From the NCBI GenBank assembly GCA_036362985.1, contig JAYGXS010000004.1, positions 44,105,182 to 44,169,181 of the forward strand: 64,000 nucleotides of DNA, given 5' to 3'. The notes beneath the pieces were generated by a model. The model made no database searches. It saw nothing but the letters and a program-made list of their open reading frames with translations, and was not told where the DNA came from. The DNA is from Ligula intestinalis. Lineage: Eukaryota; Platyhelminthes; Cestoda; Diphyllobothriidea; Diphyllobothriidae. This document shows, in pieces, positions 31,213-43,595 of the stretch; the stretch's first letter is position 1; each line of letters begins with the position of its first letter. Made by a program: the position numbers and the translations under genes.

Positions 31213-32168
31213 AACAATATTAGTTGATTATTGAGCAGATTGCTCCCCCCTTGCACAGAAAACCTCTCCTGAAACCTCAAGATGGAGTTTAGATGCTGCA
31301 AATGGTTAGCCCGTTAACGGTAAATGGCACCATGTGGCATAAAGACATGGTAATACTTGAGCTATTTCTTAATAACTTTTAGTTAACCAATAAGATGACA
31401 CAGCCTGGTGTATAGAGTTGAGAGGACATGAAGCAAGGAGAGTCCTGATGTGCTAGTATCAACATTATTAATAATACTACCAGCATAACTGAAATTTCCC
31501 TATTCCTGCTGCACCGGCTTAGTCTGTCCTACTGTACCTACCTGAAACTGGATTGTCGTGCTGCTATCATTTAGGCTAATACTTGTAGCTTGCTCTCTCC
31601 TTACTTTATTCATCAATTCTACTTTTAAAGGTACTTGCGCTATGTCACTATCAATTAAATACAAGGAACACTGCCGCTACCAGTACTATCAGTAGAATCA
31701 CGAGTCGTAGCAGAAACAATGTGAAGCTACTTAAAAACCTTACCTGCCGGATGAGACAGAATCACCTCAGCTGATATACTCCTATTCCCATCTGTTATGC
31801 TGAATTGTTATAAAATAGGATTTACGTCATATTTCTGAACTATTAGTACTGATAAAGGAATTTGATAAGCTTCCATGACTAGCTGACTGCTGGAGAATCT
31901 CGCTTCCTACTAAACAGACGGTGGTCTGCAATTTCTAAGCTAAAACTAGATATTGCAGATGTCGTAAAAGTCTAAAATTAGTAAGCGCAAAGCGGTAGTA
32001 GATCTTTAGCTTTTATTAAATGTACGCTCTTAAACCCTTCTGTTTACTAACATCCCCATATTCTTCATGATTACGTACTGGATTGCAACTTCCTACATGC
32101 ACGTACAGGCCGCATTTTAGCTTGCCACTTACTGGCTTTAGCCAGTATGATTACTAGAACTAGCACTT
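31213..32168. repeat. Complex repeat module R2, copy 2
   Basis: Direct repeat of R2 copy 1, about 80-85% identical by eye. The core continues into further degenerate core copies at 32.35 kb and 32.90 kb. Confidence 0.88.
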
Positions 32169-33657
32169 TCAGCTTATGCACGGCACTTCTAGCATAAGTA
32201 TCCTGACAAATGGAACATATCACTTTGTTACCATCTAAATGCATGACAGATCCGCAGCTCTTGTTACATCTACCTTTCCCAAACCTTGAGTTGTCTTATA
32301 TCCCCTAATAGGTCTATAACTGCATACTAAACTAAAATGTCTCACATGTATGCACAATCCGCATGGTCGTCTACCACTTACGGGTTTTAACGATTATGAT
32401 TACTAAGAATTAGCACCCCTAGCATAGGCACAACACTTCTAGCAGAATTACCCTGCAAAAATGGCACATTTCACCCTGTTACCACCTCAATGCATAACAG
32501 ATACTCAGCTCTGCATAACAGATACTCAGCCTACTTATACTCCCTTATAGGTCTATGACTCACATTTCTGCTGGGAGCAAAATGATATAAGCCCTAGCGT
32601 TGGCTCAGCCCGCATCACCGTTGACAAATGGCGGCATCAGTGCTAGCGACACTTCTGGTTGAGATTAAGGGGACGTGAACCCCGTGCTGACTCTAGTATT
32701 CTTGGCATAGGCACGTACCTATAGCAGCAGCATCTTAGTCCGTACAGTTCGATGGATCAAGTTGAAAGTACGGAAACCAAGGCATATGCATCTTTGCTCA
32801 GGACACCCAGCTCTATTATCCAAATGCTAATCACTTCTACCTCATACAGACAGGGGAGTGCATACTGGGTGCGTCTCCTTAAATAGAAGATACACAGGCA
32901 TTACTTATAGTATACTATCTACTAGCCTCAGTAAGCATACTTTCTAGAATTAGCACTTATATCATATGCAAGCACCTATAGCAACAGCATCTTATTCCGT
33001 ACAGCTCGAGGGATTGAGCTAAGTGTGCGGAAGCCAAGGCGAGCACAGCTTTGCTCAGTTCCCCAAGCCTGTACTTTCCCGAAACAGTTAAACCCAGATT
33101 CACCTTCCTTATTCAGATCAAGGGTATAGGAACCCTATTAAAGGCTCAGTCAGCATCAACGCTGACAAATGGTGGCACCAGTGCCAGCGCCAGTACTATT
33201 ACACTTCTTGTTAGGCTTGAGGGGATATGAACCCTGTGCTGACTTTAACCAGCGTCAATTCTGAGTTACAATACAGACTGAAATAGTACCAGCGAACATA
33301 TTACTCAGATGCACCCTAACATTAGAAATAGCAGTAGTTGTTGTTTAGCAGAACAAGGCCTGGCTTCTAAGAATCAGGCTAGACGCCTACCATAGGTGAG
33401 TGAAAGTAGACAGTGCAGTAGTACCGGCGCAAAGTCTACTGTCACTATATACTAAGTTTAGGCGGTGTTTACGGCCGCGGCCTACACAATTTCTCTGTGC
33501 GGTCATCTCGACTTGTCTTGTCGCCGTTTAAACACAGTTGAGAGGGTTAGAGTGGGGTAGGTAGCGGCGCGCCTGCTAATACTATACCTGACCACAGTCA
33601 CCGTCTCTGCTCTTGAGTAAATGGTGTACATCTTCGCTTGCGATGGTTGAATTAACA

Positions 33658-33908
33658 CTACAACTAACTTGCGATGGATAAAGCATAATCGCTGCGCACC
33701 GTCTTCCTATATTTCTATAATAGCGGGGCATTTATCATTGAGCTGTTTCTATTGAGCATTATAATTTTTTGTTATTAGTAGGTATAGATGCTAGTATTAG
33801 CAGTCCTAGCATTGACACACTACTTCTATCAGCAGTTTCCTAGTCCTCGTAGTCCAAAACTTAACAAAATCTGACAGCTTTTGGTGGATAGAAGTGAGAG
33901 CGTGGAAA
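33658..33908. repeat. Complex repeat module R1, copy 2
   Basis: Direct repeat of 28640-28890. It is joined on its left to a module (about 33360-33655) that recurs at 39000-39335. Confidence 0.9.
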
Positions 33909-34150
33909 TTCAGGCCGGCCATGATGTGCTCCGGGCCCAAGCATATATTACGCGGAATAGCATAATTCCAGATTCATACTCCTAGTTGACATAGAGTAGA
34001 CATGAACCTCAGCGTTGACTAAAATCAGCGTCAACTCTCACTTCAAATAGCGATGCCTATAATAACAGCACTACTAACTAACACTTTCCTGTAACATACG
34101 AGTGTCATGAACAGCCACATCGGCAAGTAGGTACCAATATATATGTTATG

Positions 34151-36379
34151 ACCCGCGCCTGGTACTTAATTAACACGAATGCCGAACCAAAGAGCCCGTA
34201 CGAGAGACAAAGAGAAGACCAATCGGCCAGAGAGAGATTTAACTCAGATAAGCAAGTCAATGCACGTCCTTGAGTGTAACAGGCGCAACAAATTTAGGGC
34301 AACGAACGACTGTGAGCTAGGTCCATCGAGCCTATCAGCTTTTGGCTACTGGCGTGATTGGCTGGGACTCGGCGGCTGACATTCAGTTTAACTTTTGAAT
34401 TATCGATTGATGTGACTGCAAGTTGCGTTTGCTGCCTGCAGTCCGATCGATACCCCGTTGCGCAGGCGGCTGCTTGCGCAGGCTATCTCTCTGTTAGTCT
34501 CGTTCCAACAGTATACCAAGCTTATCTTTTTGTGGGGATCGGCCAATGGACTTTGGATTGCGTGCAACGATCTCAACGGTTGGGTTTGGCGCGACAGACA
34601 GTGCTGGGTGCTAATGAACCCTGCATATGCCCTCCCACTTTGTTGAAACGAACAGCAATGGTTCGTCCTGTACATTCCTTTTCTTCTACACGTTTCGCGC
34701 CTGTTGCAGGCTGAAGCTTTCTGGATGGATCTCATGTAACCCGGCCCTAGTCTTAGTCACCTGCTAGGATGTGCCTTAACCGGCCATCGCCCAACGTCGG
34801 CGACTGGCCGCTGACTTCCCAATCAGCAACCGTGCAGCTGCTGTGCCCTGTGAGGTACTTCGTAGCCCTGTCGTCAGCCCACTAGGGCCTGCGAATGTCA
34901 CCATCTCCTTCTCCTCTTCCACCTCCTTCCCATCATTTGTGTTTTGATTGATTGTCCCTCACCCCAGACACGAAAGGCCCACTGTGGCCGTCTAGGTTTG
35001 TGCATATTCGTGCGGGCGTACGCCTCCTGGCAACTGAGATGGGGGAGGGCACCGACGGCGCTGTCCCTGCGCCAGCCCCATCCCCCCCCCCCCCTCGGTG
35101 CAGACGAGCCTCAACCGACTGTGCTTCTCGCTAACGTGTGTGTGCCATCGCCGGCATTTCCGCTGCTGCCGCCGCAAGTGACGATCTTCGGTTGAGGGAT
35201 CGCGAGGGTGACCACCGCCGCCCGGAATCGGAGGGGCAGGAAGAGCATGCGGGCGCTGCGCCGTGGCCTGGTGGCGGTTTGTGCGAAAAGCGAGACCGCG
35301 TGGGGACTAAATGCGCGCATTGCTAGACCGCTCGCATGCCAACGAGTTTGTTTTACTACCCTCCCCGCCTGGGTCGTGCTGCTTGCCCAGTTTCACCCAG
35401 TGCAGTTTGCGCGGTTGCATTCGACCCGGCACATAACACCACTTTGCGATCTGTGGTTACTTGGGGTGCAGGTGCTGTTGGCTCGCTGTAGATCGCGGAC
35501 CGTGTACTGCTTTGGCGAATTATTGTTTGCCATTACGTCAGTTTCGATACCGTCCTTGCATTTTGTCCAATCACTTTTCCACCAGAAGATGATAAGATTA
35601 TTCTGGGAGTCATTCGTTACCTGCCTGTAAAAAAATACTGTGAGTTTGGGTCCTTTTTACCACAGGATTAGTCATGCTGTCAGTGTTCCAACGAGAGTTA
35701 TTTGGACTTGTTGTCGCCTGAATGCCCTGTCTAGGTTCTTCCGTAATTTTTTCTTATATAATTCGCATGTTTGAGAATAAAACACCTGCTCAGAAAAAGT
35801 AAATTGTAGTTGTCAAGTGCATCCTTTATTGGCTTGCTGATTCATGCTGAAGACCGTCCCACCGAATTATCCCACTACCAGTTATGAAAAAAGGCGAGCC
35901 TAATTTTTAACAATGCTGTCTCAGTATTCCCAGTAGAAAACTTCCGACCGCACCTATGGTCCTAGGCTATGCGGCCCTGTCACACCCTTTCTCGTATCGA
36001 CCGACTGCTGATAACGTGGTGGGTTCCTCGGCCCTTGGCACAGCAAAGGCGTATCATGGTCGCATCTCCGGTCTTCGGGACGTTCTCGTGACTCCGAGGT
36101 CTCCTCCTCGTATGGTCCTTCGGGTGTAGATATTACTCGTCATGGACGCCATGGCTATCGTCAACATTCACAGAAGCATCATGCCCCTATCATTCACATG
36201 CTTCCCCACGAGCGACAGTTTTTCTCCTAAAAACCAAAAATGACATTCCATTTTGAATTATGAGCCAGCCTTAGGAGTTTTTTCACTGTCTGCTATTCTT
36301 CCTCAGTTACACTGCTGGCTCGTGTAAACTGCGTGTGAGTTTATTACTGGAAACAAGCGAGTAGTCGTTTGAAACTGTG
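34151..36379. other. GC-rich unassigned interval
   Basis: 34.15-35.64 kb is clearly more GC-rich than its left neighbour, with a poly-C tract near 35.08 kb and several overlapping open frames (such as 35208-35630, +). None shows a family motif, and high GC alone keeps frames open. An AATAAA occurs near 35.77 kb. I make no gene call. Confidence 0.4.
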
Positions 36380-36435
36380 TCAACGACTTCTTTAGAATGT
36401 TCGGCTTTGCCGATGCATTTTTTAAATCCTATGTA

Positions 36436-36504
36436 CCAAGAGGAAGTTCAAAGGCGTTGCCTATATTTCCTTTAATAAATTTGACTTGACTTGACTTGAT
36501 GAAG
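36436..36504 (+). mobile_element. 3' end of a C-like LINE with (TTGAC)n tail
   Basis: GGAAGTTCAAAGGCGTTGCC, then TATATTTCC, TTTAATAAATTTGACTTGAC and further TTGAC units. The two-stem end (GGAA/TTCC outside, AGGC/GCCT inside) matches those at 59069-59124 (+) and 59861-59935 (-). Only the terminus is present. Confidence 0.75.
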
Positions 36505-36639
36505 ACCATACAAACTGTTTGACGTTGGCCAATATACTAATAAGTGCTTTTAATAAATATCTTCTTTTGAAGCTTTTGATAAACACATAAGGCATAATCT
36601 ACATTTAGGGGTAATCGATTGAAAATGGTGAACTATTCA

Positions 36640-36780
36640 TCGCTATTTCATGAACAATTTGAAACCTATCGTAAACCAACATCAGAAGTAACTATAAAAA
36701 CATTTGCCTAAAGGAAAGTTCTCCTAATGCGCACAAAATGGCATATTTGCGATTGCACCTGGGAATTTTAACTTGTGACT
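36640..36780. repeat. Dispersed repeat, copy 2 (pair with 27.14 kb)
   Basis: Shares GGAAAGTTCT-CTAA and GATTGCACCTGG with 27215-27270. Confidence 0.6.
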
Positions 36781-37429
36781 GACCTGATAACCTTTGACCT
36801 TACGAAAAATGTTATTCCTGTCACGTTCCTATCGACAAACTTAAGCAAGATATTTATTTGCCTTGGTCAAACGTGTCTCAAAAAATCTAGAAAAGCAAGA
36901 AAAAACCACTTCAATCTCGGGAAACCTGGTTGGAATCTATACTCGAACTTGGTGTAGCCTGTTTAACTCGCGCCGTGTTGCAATCTGGCCGCCAGTTCGA
37001 TTCAGCAAACATATTACATGGCCATTTATACTCCTTGCCAGTTTGATCGTGTTTTCCGACGGCGTCCTCTCTGTGCTCCAACCCAGAGTGGGCACACAGA
37101 TAGTGGCTTTCCCGATTGAAGCCGAGAACCCAATGAAACTTAACTTTACTACCCCGTTAAAACATTCCTATGCAGTGACTTGGAGTTTCTTTTGACCCGA
37201 AAGTTTGTTTTAACTCACAGCGGTGGCCTTAACTTTTAAATTGACCTGGCAGACGTCGCAAGGCCCGGCACCAGTTTTTCATGCCTTTGCCCACCACCTT
37301 TGTAATCTGTTACTTGCAGATGGACCTGTTTTAAGAACTGGCGGTGCGCACCCGTTTGAACTGACCTTAGTTTCCAGGCGCCTGGATACTGGGTTGTGCA
37401 GAAAAAACGCCAGTCTGTCCATAAGAAGA

Positions 37430-37505
37430 AGATGCAATCACTGGAACAAGAGTTTTATTTTCCTGACGTTTCGGATTCTGTCGAGAATCCTTAATCATAG
37501 GCAAT
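37430..37505 (-). ncRNA. Degenerate hammerhead-like motif of a Penelope-like element
   Basis: On the minus strand: CTATGATTAA, then GGATTC-TCGACA-GAATCC (6-bp stem II), then GAAAC-GTCAGG. The hammerhead core is CTGATGA / stem II / GAAA; here the first box is degenerate and the second intact. The flanking sequence, with TTGTTCCAGTGAT, matches 45.51 kb. PLEs are known to carry hammerheads in their terminal repeats. Self-cleavage is doubtful. Confidence 0.5.
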
Positions 37506-38159
37506 CGTAGGAAAGTCGGGGACATGCGCAGATAGGGGCGATACATGCACAGATTGCACGGTATTGATAGTTCGTAGCGGTCACCCGCATGCGTACTATA
37601 ATTATCAGCTCCCGGAGCCACCGCTTGAGGTCTTTATTGGTACGGTGATGGCTCATTAATTGCCACGGGTTGCTGGTCAACGTCGGGTGCGGGTTTGATA
37701 ATTGCGGGACAATTATGCTCGCTGTCGTCAGAGTTGACGGTGCGCCCGGTCCTTCCCACGTGACTGATTCTGTTGCTCAGGACATTTCTCAGTACACCGT
37801 ATGGTGTACTCTTGTTCGAGTTATGGCATCTTATTCTTCTGAACTGCTTCCTGGAACTCGCATATTCTCCTCTATTGACAGTCACTCCGCAGTTGGCAGT
37901 GAGGTTAAACACTTTTGCCATACCTATGAGTTCACTTGTAGGCAGGTAAATTTGCTCACCGTCATTTTCTTCTCACAAGGCTTATTGGTTCCCTTGTATG
38001 TGTTAAGACACGTCTATCATGACTGATGGCCCGATGGTGCTTTGCGCTGTGATGCTGCATACAATACACGAACACGCACGTTTTTGTGCATCGTCGCAGC
38101 CTGCACATGCACCACCACCACCACTGAAAGCAACTTTTTTATATTTACACAGAGCAAAT

Positions 38160-39340
38160 GGACAATGTTACAGGTGTATGCAGCGATGTACCGTCATACT
38201 GTTGTCCTCTAGTCCCGTACTTGCAGCGCACCTATCTAGAAAAATGATGCTCTGTAAAATCTGAGCTAGAGCTAGGTACTGTAGAAAGTCAAAGGTATCC
38301 TGTAAAAATGGCAAATGCAACTTTGTTACGACCGAAATGCATGGTAAATCTTCAACTATTATCAAATGCATGTTTCTTTAACCCTTTAGCTTACTAAAAT
38401 CCCCATATAGGATACGACTGCATACTAGGCCACAATTTTCTACACGCACGTACAGGCCGCACCGTCGCTTGCCACTTACTGGCTTTAGCAAGTGTGATTA
38501 CTACAATTAGCACTTTTAGCATAGGCACAGCCCTTCTAACAAAAGTATCCCGAAAGATGGCACATGCCACTTTGTTACGACCAAATGCATGATATATCTT
38601 CAGCTCTTATTAAACATACCTTTCATTAACCTTGAGCTCACTAATATCCTCTTATAGGTTAAGACTGTTCAATAGGTTAAAATTGCATATATGCACGTAC
38701 GGTCACTTACTGATTTCAGCAAGTATGCTTACTATAACTGGCATTTCTAGCATAGGCACAGCATTTTTAACAGTAGTATCCTAGCTCAAGCAGTGTAAAC
38801 TTAAGAGACAACCAGGACAAGCACTGATATGCTCTACTCGGAATAGCAAAAATCCAGGTCCACACTCCTATGTGATATCAAGGGAACGCGGCCCCAGACC
38901 TGACTCTAATGAGTGTCATTTCCGACCAAGTATTAGTATCAGTAAAACTACCAGCACTACAATCACTCAGATGCACTGCTAGAATCAGCAGTATAAGCAG
39001 TAGTAGGAGTAAGAGATTCGGGCTCCTTGAATCTTTCTGAGCACCTACTATAGGTGAGCAAGAGTAAATAATGCTTGAGTACCGGCGCAAAAGCCTACCG
39101 TCACTTAATACTAAGTTACGCCGTGTGTCTGGCTGCATCTGGAGAAAGCGGCTTACACCCGATTCCTGCTCGGCCATCTTGACTTTGTCTTGTCACCGGT
39201 TCAAATGGAAGAGGGTATAGACTGGTGTAGATGATGACTCGTCTTCTTTCACTATATCTGACTGTAGTCACCGTCCCTGCTCTCGGGCATATGGTGGACA
39301 TCATTGCTTGCGATGGTCAAACTAACACAGTGTTGTCCTC
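38160..39340. repeat. Second block of the complex repeat
   Basis: Segments 38180-38345 match 29490-29625; 38445-38620 match the core and following part of R2; 39000-39335 match 33360-33655 (GTACCGGCGCAAA, CACAGTCACCGTC-like words, and TTGCGATGGT-AA-TAACAC at the end). The order is that of the first block with large deletions. Confidence 0.8.
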
Positions 39341-40530
39341 TCTCACCAGGTACGTTTGCTAGACTCTCTTCCTGCTCACTTGGCCAAGCAGCTTGCCTCG
39401 GAAACCATCGTAGCGGACAGCGTAAGTAATTTATTGAACCCCCTTCGAACGCTCTCGGCAATTTTGTGATGACGGACTTTAAGGGGCAGGCTGGTCTGCT
39501 TTTTCTCCACATCAAAGATGCCGCCTTACGTTGAATTGGTTCCTTATGAAGTGAACCAACATTAGTATCGGAAAATGCTCAAGCGACCGCGTGGGATAAT
39601 ACGAAAAGGACCTTAATTGTGGCTATGGAGGGGGGAGGGGGGTAGTAACTTCATCATGAAAATGAATCTGCCCGCACAGCGTTCAAAATCAACCAATTTT
39701 TAGTGAAAAAAGCCTGGCAACAGTTACTTACTTGCTCCACTTACCCCCCCCCCCCCTCCCAATTGCAACTTCTTATTCCCTAGGATAAGAAAACCTAAAA
39801 GGAAAGCGTTCTCAGAATTTAGAAGTGGTCCGGAAACATTTGCTGGAGGTAATTAACAGCGTTGGTTCAGAAGACTATACAAATGTTTCGAACAGTGGAA
39901 ACCAGTTAAAACAAGTACATATGAAAGTTTTTTAAGCTACTACCATAAATATAAAAACTAAAGTATGTAGTTGTAGATTTTTGACTAGCCCTCGTATGCT
40001 GTTTAGGCCACGTTAAAGAGTATGCATTTTAACTTGATCTACTACTACTGCTGCTGCTCCTTCAACCGCATCAAACAGGCCGTGGCGGATAACTTGACAG
40101 ATCCCTACCTGCTTACCACCGGTTACTCAGGATCGTTAATCGCGTCAGTTGGCCCTAACTTGTAGAGGAAGTTTGATTGTCCGCTCACTGGCCTGGTTGG
40201 GACGAATAAATGTCTTCCTTGATCGTGATTGGACAATAATGAGAGAAACTGTCTTCTTTTCCTGCCAAGACTGCCCATTGCCTTCTCTCCCCCCCCCCTC
40301 TTGACGGCTTTGCTCTGTGAGTTGACTGCCTTGCTGGCCGCATACTTTCTTCCGTGAGTCGCTGGTATCGTGGAAAGCCATGGCCTAGTTTTCGCCCTTA
40401 AAGAGTTTTTGCCCAATAATTGCCGTATAGTTCACCGCTTTCAATCCTCAAACGTGTTTGTTTTCTATTTTTCGTCTCTTGGTGCCTGAACCCCTTTAAA
40501 CCTTTTTAAACTCAACTGTTCTTTTTTCTG
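39341..40530. other. Unassigned interval
   Basis: Contains a G-run/C-run pair (39630-39645 and 39745-39758). No gene supported. Confidence 0.4.
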
Positions 40531-40538
40531 CAACCGTT

Positions 40539-40676
40539 ATGCCCGCACAGAAAAAGCAGTGGAAACGCAAGGTCGACGGTAGCGAATTCACTGTTGATGG
40601 CATGATGAAGGAGATACGTCTAAAACACGGTCTCACAAACCTGCGACACGTAGAGGGCTTTTCCTACGAAGACTGA
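40539..40676 (+). CDS. Small ORF of 45 codons, function unknown
   Basis: ATG at 40539, TGA at 40674. The peptide starts MPAQKKQWKRKVDGSEF and has KEIRLKHGLTNLRHVEG; it is basic at the start and amphipathic later. Codons look natural, but there is no homology that I recognise, and chance is a fair explanation. No neighbour gives context. Confidence 0.2.
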   Translation: MPAQKKQWKRKVDGSEFTVDGMMKEIRLKHGLTNLRHVEGFSYED

Positions 40677-41820
40677 CGCCTTGCCTTTCAGTCCCAATTT
40701 CTTTGGATATCATAACTTTCTCCCCTCCCCCCGACGAGTAGCCTTTCGCTCTCCGACAAGGTGTGTTTCCATGCGCCCTTCAGCGCCCAGGATTGGTCAC
40801 TGTCAGTGACCATGGTCCGTAACTGACCGCGCCCACCTATTTCATGCGCAATATAACTCTTTATCTAATCACGCTTTGATGTATTTTCAAACCCCTTCCT
40901 CCTTGTCTTCACTCAGTTCCTTTTCTCTCTGTCTTATTTTATGTTTAGCAGCCCCTGTGTCTTATTTCCAGTCTTTTTGCCGCCCTGTTTGCAAATAGCG
41001 TCATTTTCATTGCGGCAATTTTTTTCCTCCATTGCCTTGCACGATAGGCGTCAACTGGGTTAGTGCGTTGTAGGCTGATGCCTCGGTAATCCAGCTTGCT
41101 TGCCACTCGGACAGCAGCCAGAGAACGCGCCGCTTGCCGGGTTTATGTTACAGGCTCGGTGCACAAATTGTAGCGCTTTAGGACTCAATGCTACCCTGTT
41201 GGAGCCGGACTGTGGGGCTAGTACTGGCCTTGGGCGAAGCGTTGTGCGTTTACCCCCGGTGGACTACGAGGTTGTGTCATTTCACAGTGTGTTGTTAGCA
41301 GTAGAAGGATGCAGTTGGAACTCGTTAAAAAAATGTGCTACGCGCGGTGTTGAGCACGTGTTTCGCTGGTGTGCAGTTGTCCACCCTCCTACCAGTTGGT
41401 CCATCATTGCTTCACCTATGACGTTGGGTGGTCTCCAGAACAGGATTCTGTTGCAAGCCCGATGGTTCGGAATCACACTGAACGCCATCTGTTGAGATGA
41501 AGCAGAGGCAGATAAACACGGGGAACTGTAGCAGTGCTGATCGCAGGTGGTGTGTTTTCTACGATGTCGCATAGCTATTGACTGACAGGCAGCGTTCCAC
41601 TCGCCGACTGTCGATCATCCGTCGGAGATAGGTGTAACAGCCGCAATAATTAATTAGTGGTTTGGTATTCGTAACCTTCACTGTCATCCCTAAAGTGGCG
41701 CTCATCCGCCCGTTTCTTGTGGTTGTAGTTAGCTACCCAGACAACTTAGACTGCGCGTGCGACTAGAGAAAATTATTATTTTTACTGCTTGGCTTCCAGG
41801 GGATTGGGGTAGTAACAAGC
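40677..41820. other. Unassigned interval
   Basis: Open frames such as 41100-41495 (+) lack motifs. No supported feature. Confidence 0.4.
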
Positions 41821-41825
41821 GGCAA

Positions 41826-42440
41826 TTAGTGAGAAGGGAGAGTGGAAGTTAGGAAAAACATTCCGGTAGCTAGTTGGCCGTTGGCCATGCTAAGCTTGGG
41901 GCTTGCAACAGGTCCTTTTGCGCGCACAAAACCGGCTTCCTCAACCGGATAGTGGTTCTTTCTAGTGTTGCTAGAAGGCGCAAACCCAGTGACTAAGGCG
42001 TAGTTTGGTGGGACCTTGTAGATCACCCTGAAGGCTTCGTTGGGGTTCACCCGATGCCCGCAATCCACCGTGTGCGCTAGAATAGACCTGATGATGGTCC
42101 TCGTGGCAATGACTTCAGCTTTGCTTAGTCATTGCGGGAGGTGTTCCTTTATTCTTTTGAATAAGCGCGGACTCTTGCGACCAATATAACCTGCTCCAAG
42201 GAGTGGATGCACATGGAGGTGGTCTGAATCGGTAACCTGTCCTTACCTTCCCCATGAAAGACCGGGTTGGTTGAGAATAATACGCGAACTCCCGCTGCTG
42301 GGAAGGTTCGTGACACAGCCTCGTCAAGGCGTCTTTTCAGGATTTCACATGCCGCGTCTCCTCGAAAGGGGACTTCTGTTGGAGGAATGCGAAACGATTA
42401 AAGTTCGTGTATTGTCTGGACGAGATTTTCTTTACCTACA
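41826..42440 (-). pseudogene. Penelope-like element GIY-YIG endonuclease region (copy 2)
   Basis: Minus-strand order, with frameshifts: RGDAACEILKRRLDEAVSRT, VLFSTNPVFHGEGKDRLP, CIHS, GYIGRK-S-LFKRIKEHLP (recovered over two frames), then SILAHTVDCGHRVNPNEAF, RVIYKVPPNYA and LRKPVLCAQKDLLQAPSLAW. This is the linker plus GIY-YIG nuclease plus C-terminal tail of a PLE, which uses this nuclease for target-primed insertion. The last part, 42068-41826, is open. Confidence 0.75.
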
Positions 42441-43280
42441 ATTCTACCTTTGACAGTTTACACCCCTGCCATATAAATGAAACGATCTGATGAGAATTTA
42501 TTAAAAGTAAACGTATGCTCGCCAATCGCTCTTCGAATTTTTTAAGTTCATCAGCTTAATTAGGTCTAGGGGTGGCCAATCGAGAACGTTCGTTCGCAGA
42601 ATTGGCCTTTTTAAATTTTTGCAGTTGTATGGTCACGCAAATCAAATGATTCAATTGGACTACGTCGAATGTAGCGTGCCTTGGCCCTCTTCAATGAGTC
42701 ACGACTTTTTACCCCGCGTCATTTCTGACTGCTGGTGTGCATTCGGTCATCATGCGCACCAGACGCATTTCTTCTTTTTTGCCATACAAGTACTTGCTCT
42801 GCGTCAATCCCCACGAAAAAGCTGCTGAAAATATCTTTTCATATGGTGTCGGATACTCGATTATAGTGTGTGTCAGTCATGCGAGAAGGTGGCTTTCGGG
42901 TTCCGAGAGGTGCTTGGCGTGAGAAAACATTCACCGCGAATCAGGCTCGACAGTTTGGATCCTAAGTTAGAAGTCGCTGATGTTGACGCCCGGTCTCCCG
43001 CCCACTACACTGCATCCAGTAGAGTGTCATTAAGTGAGCTGACCGATTGAGTGGCTGCTGTCGGGGTTTAGTATCTATGCCATTTCTGCAGCTTTCCAGG
43101 TCACGAAGGTCACAGAGAAAGGCCACCTGGTTGCCCTCTTCTTCAGCCGTGTACTTTATGTTCAGGAAGGGGGCAATGAAACAGCTACTAAATGATAGCG
43201 CCTGATCTGATTGAAGACGCCGTGTAGTGTCTCTGCAGCCCGACGCCCTCTTAACTCGTGACTCCGCAGACGAGGTTGTA
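42441..43280. other. Unassigned interval
   Basis: Could include upstream PLE sequence, but I see no RT motifs. Confidence 0.4.
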
Positions 43281-43284
43281 GGTG

Positions 43285-43595
43285 TCTAAGTCAGAACAGT
43301 ACAATTATCGCGCCCCGTTCGGTACAGGAAGAAGAGGGATAAGACCAGTAGGGTTTGTTTATTGTGTACGGGAACTCAGTGATTGTCTGAATCCCGGATG
43401 CGCAGCAGGCCCTACGCGCGCGTGCGTCTGTCTGTTAGTGTGCTGCGGGCGTAAGTGAAGAAACGTCATGCGGGAGTGAGTCACTGAACGTTTGTCAACT
43501 GTTTGATGGCACCTGTGATTGGCTGGCCCAGAAGGAGGTAGAGTAGCGAAGTCACTTGTACCTTGCGGGTTTGGCGCCAGCGCTACAAGGTCACT
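43285..43595. repeat. Dispersed repeat, copy 1 (pair with 53.47 kb)
   Basis: Colinear with 53468-53780 over about 310 bp: ACAATTATC, GTTTATTGTGT-CGG-AACTCAGT, AACGTCAT, GAGTGAGTCA-TGA, TGTGATTGGCTG and GGCTTGGCGC-like words. Class unknown. Confidence 0.8.

Larger units (their letters stand above)
28406..34150. repeat. Complex TAG/CTA-rich repeat block, no coding capacity
   Basis: A mosaic of modules R1, R2, the 70-bp core (30466, 32101, about 32346, about 32895, and inverted at 28406) and the 33.36-33.65 kb module. Between 30760 and 34178 I see no open frame of 60 codons on either strand, because TAG, CTA and TAC words are very frequent. The element type is unknown; it could be a large non-autonomous element or a higher-order satellite. 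Confidence 0.8.

Noticed and set aside
34944..35630. Gene in the GC-rich stretch (frames 34944-35195 and 35208-35630)
   Set aside because: Alternative frames on both strands are equally open and no motif is visible; composition explains them.
40123..40416. 97-codon minus-strand frame rich in Lys and Arg
   Set aside because: TTG start, no motif, covers a poly-C/poly-G tract.
41100..41495. 131-codon plus-strand frame
   Set aside because: No family pattern, and no sequence context supports it; GC-rich chance frame.
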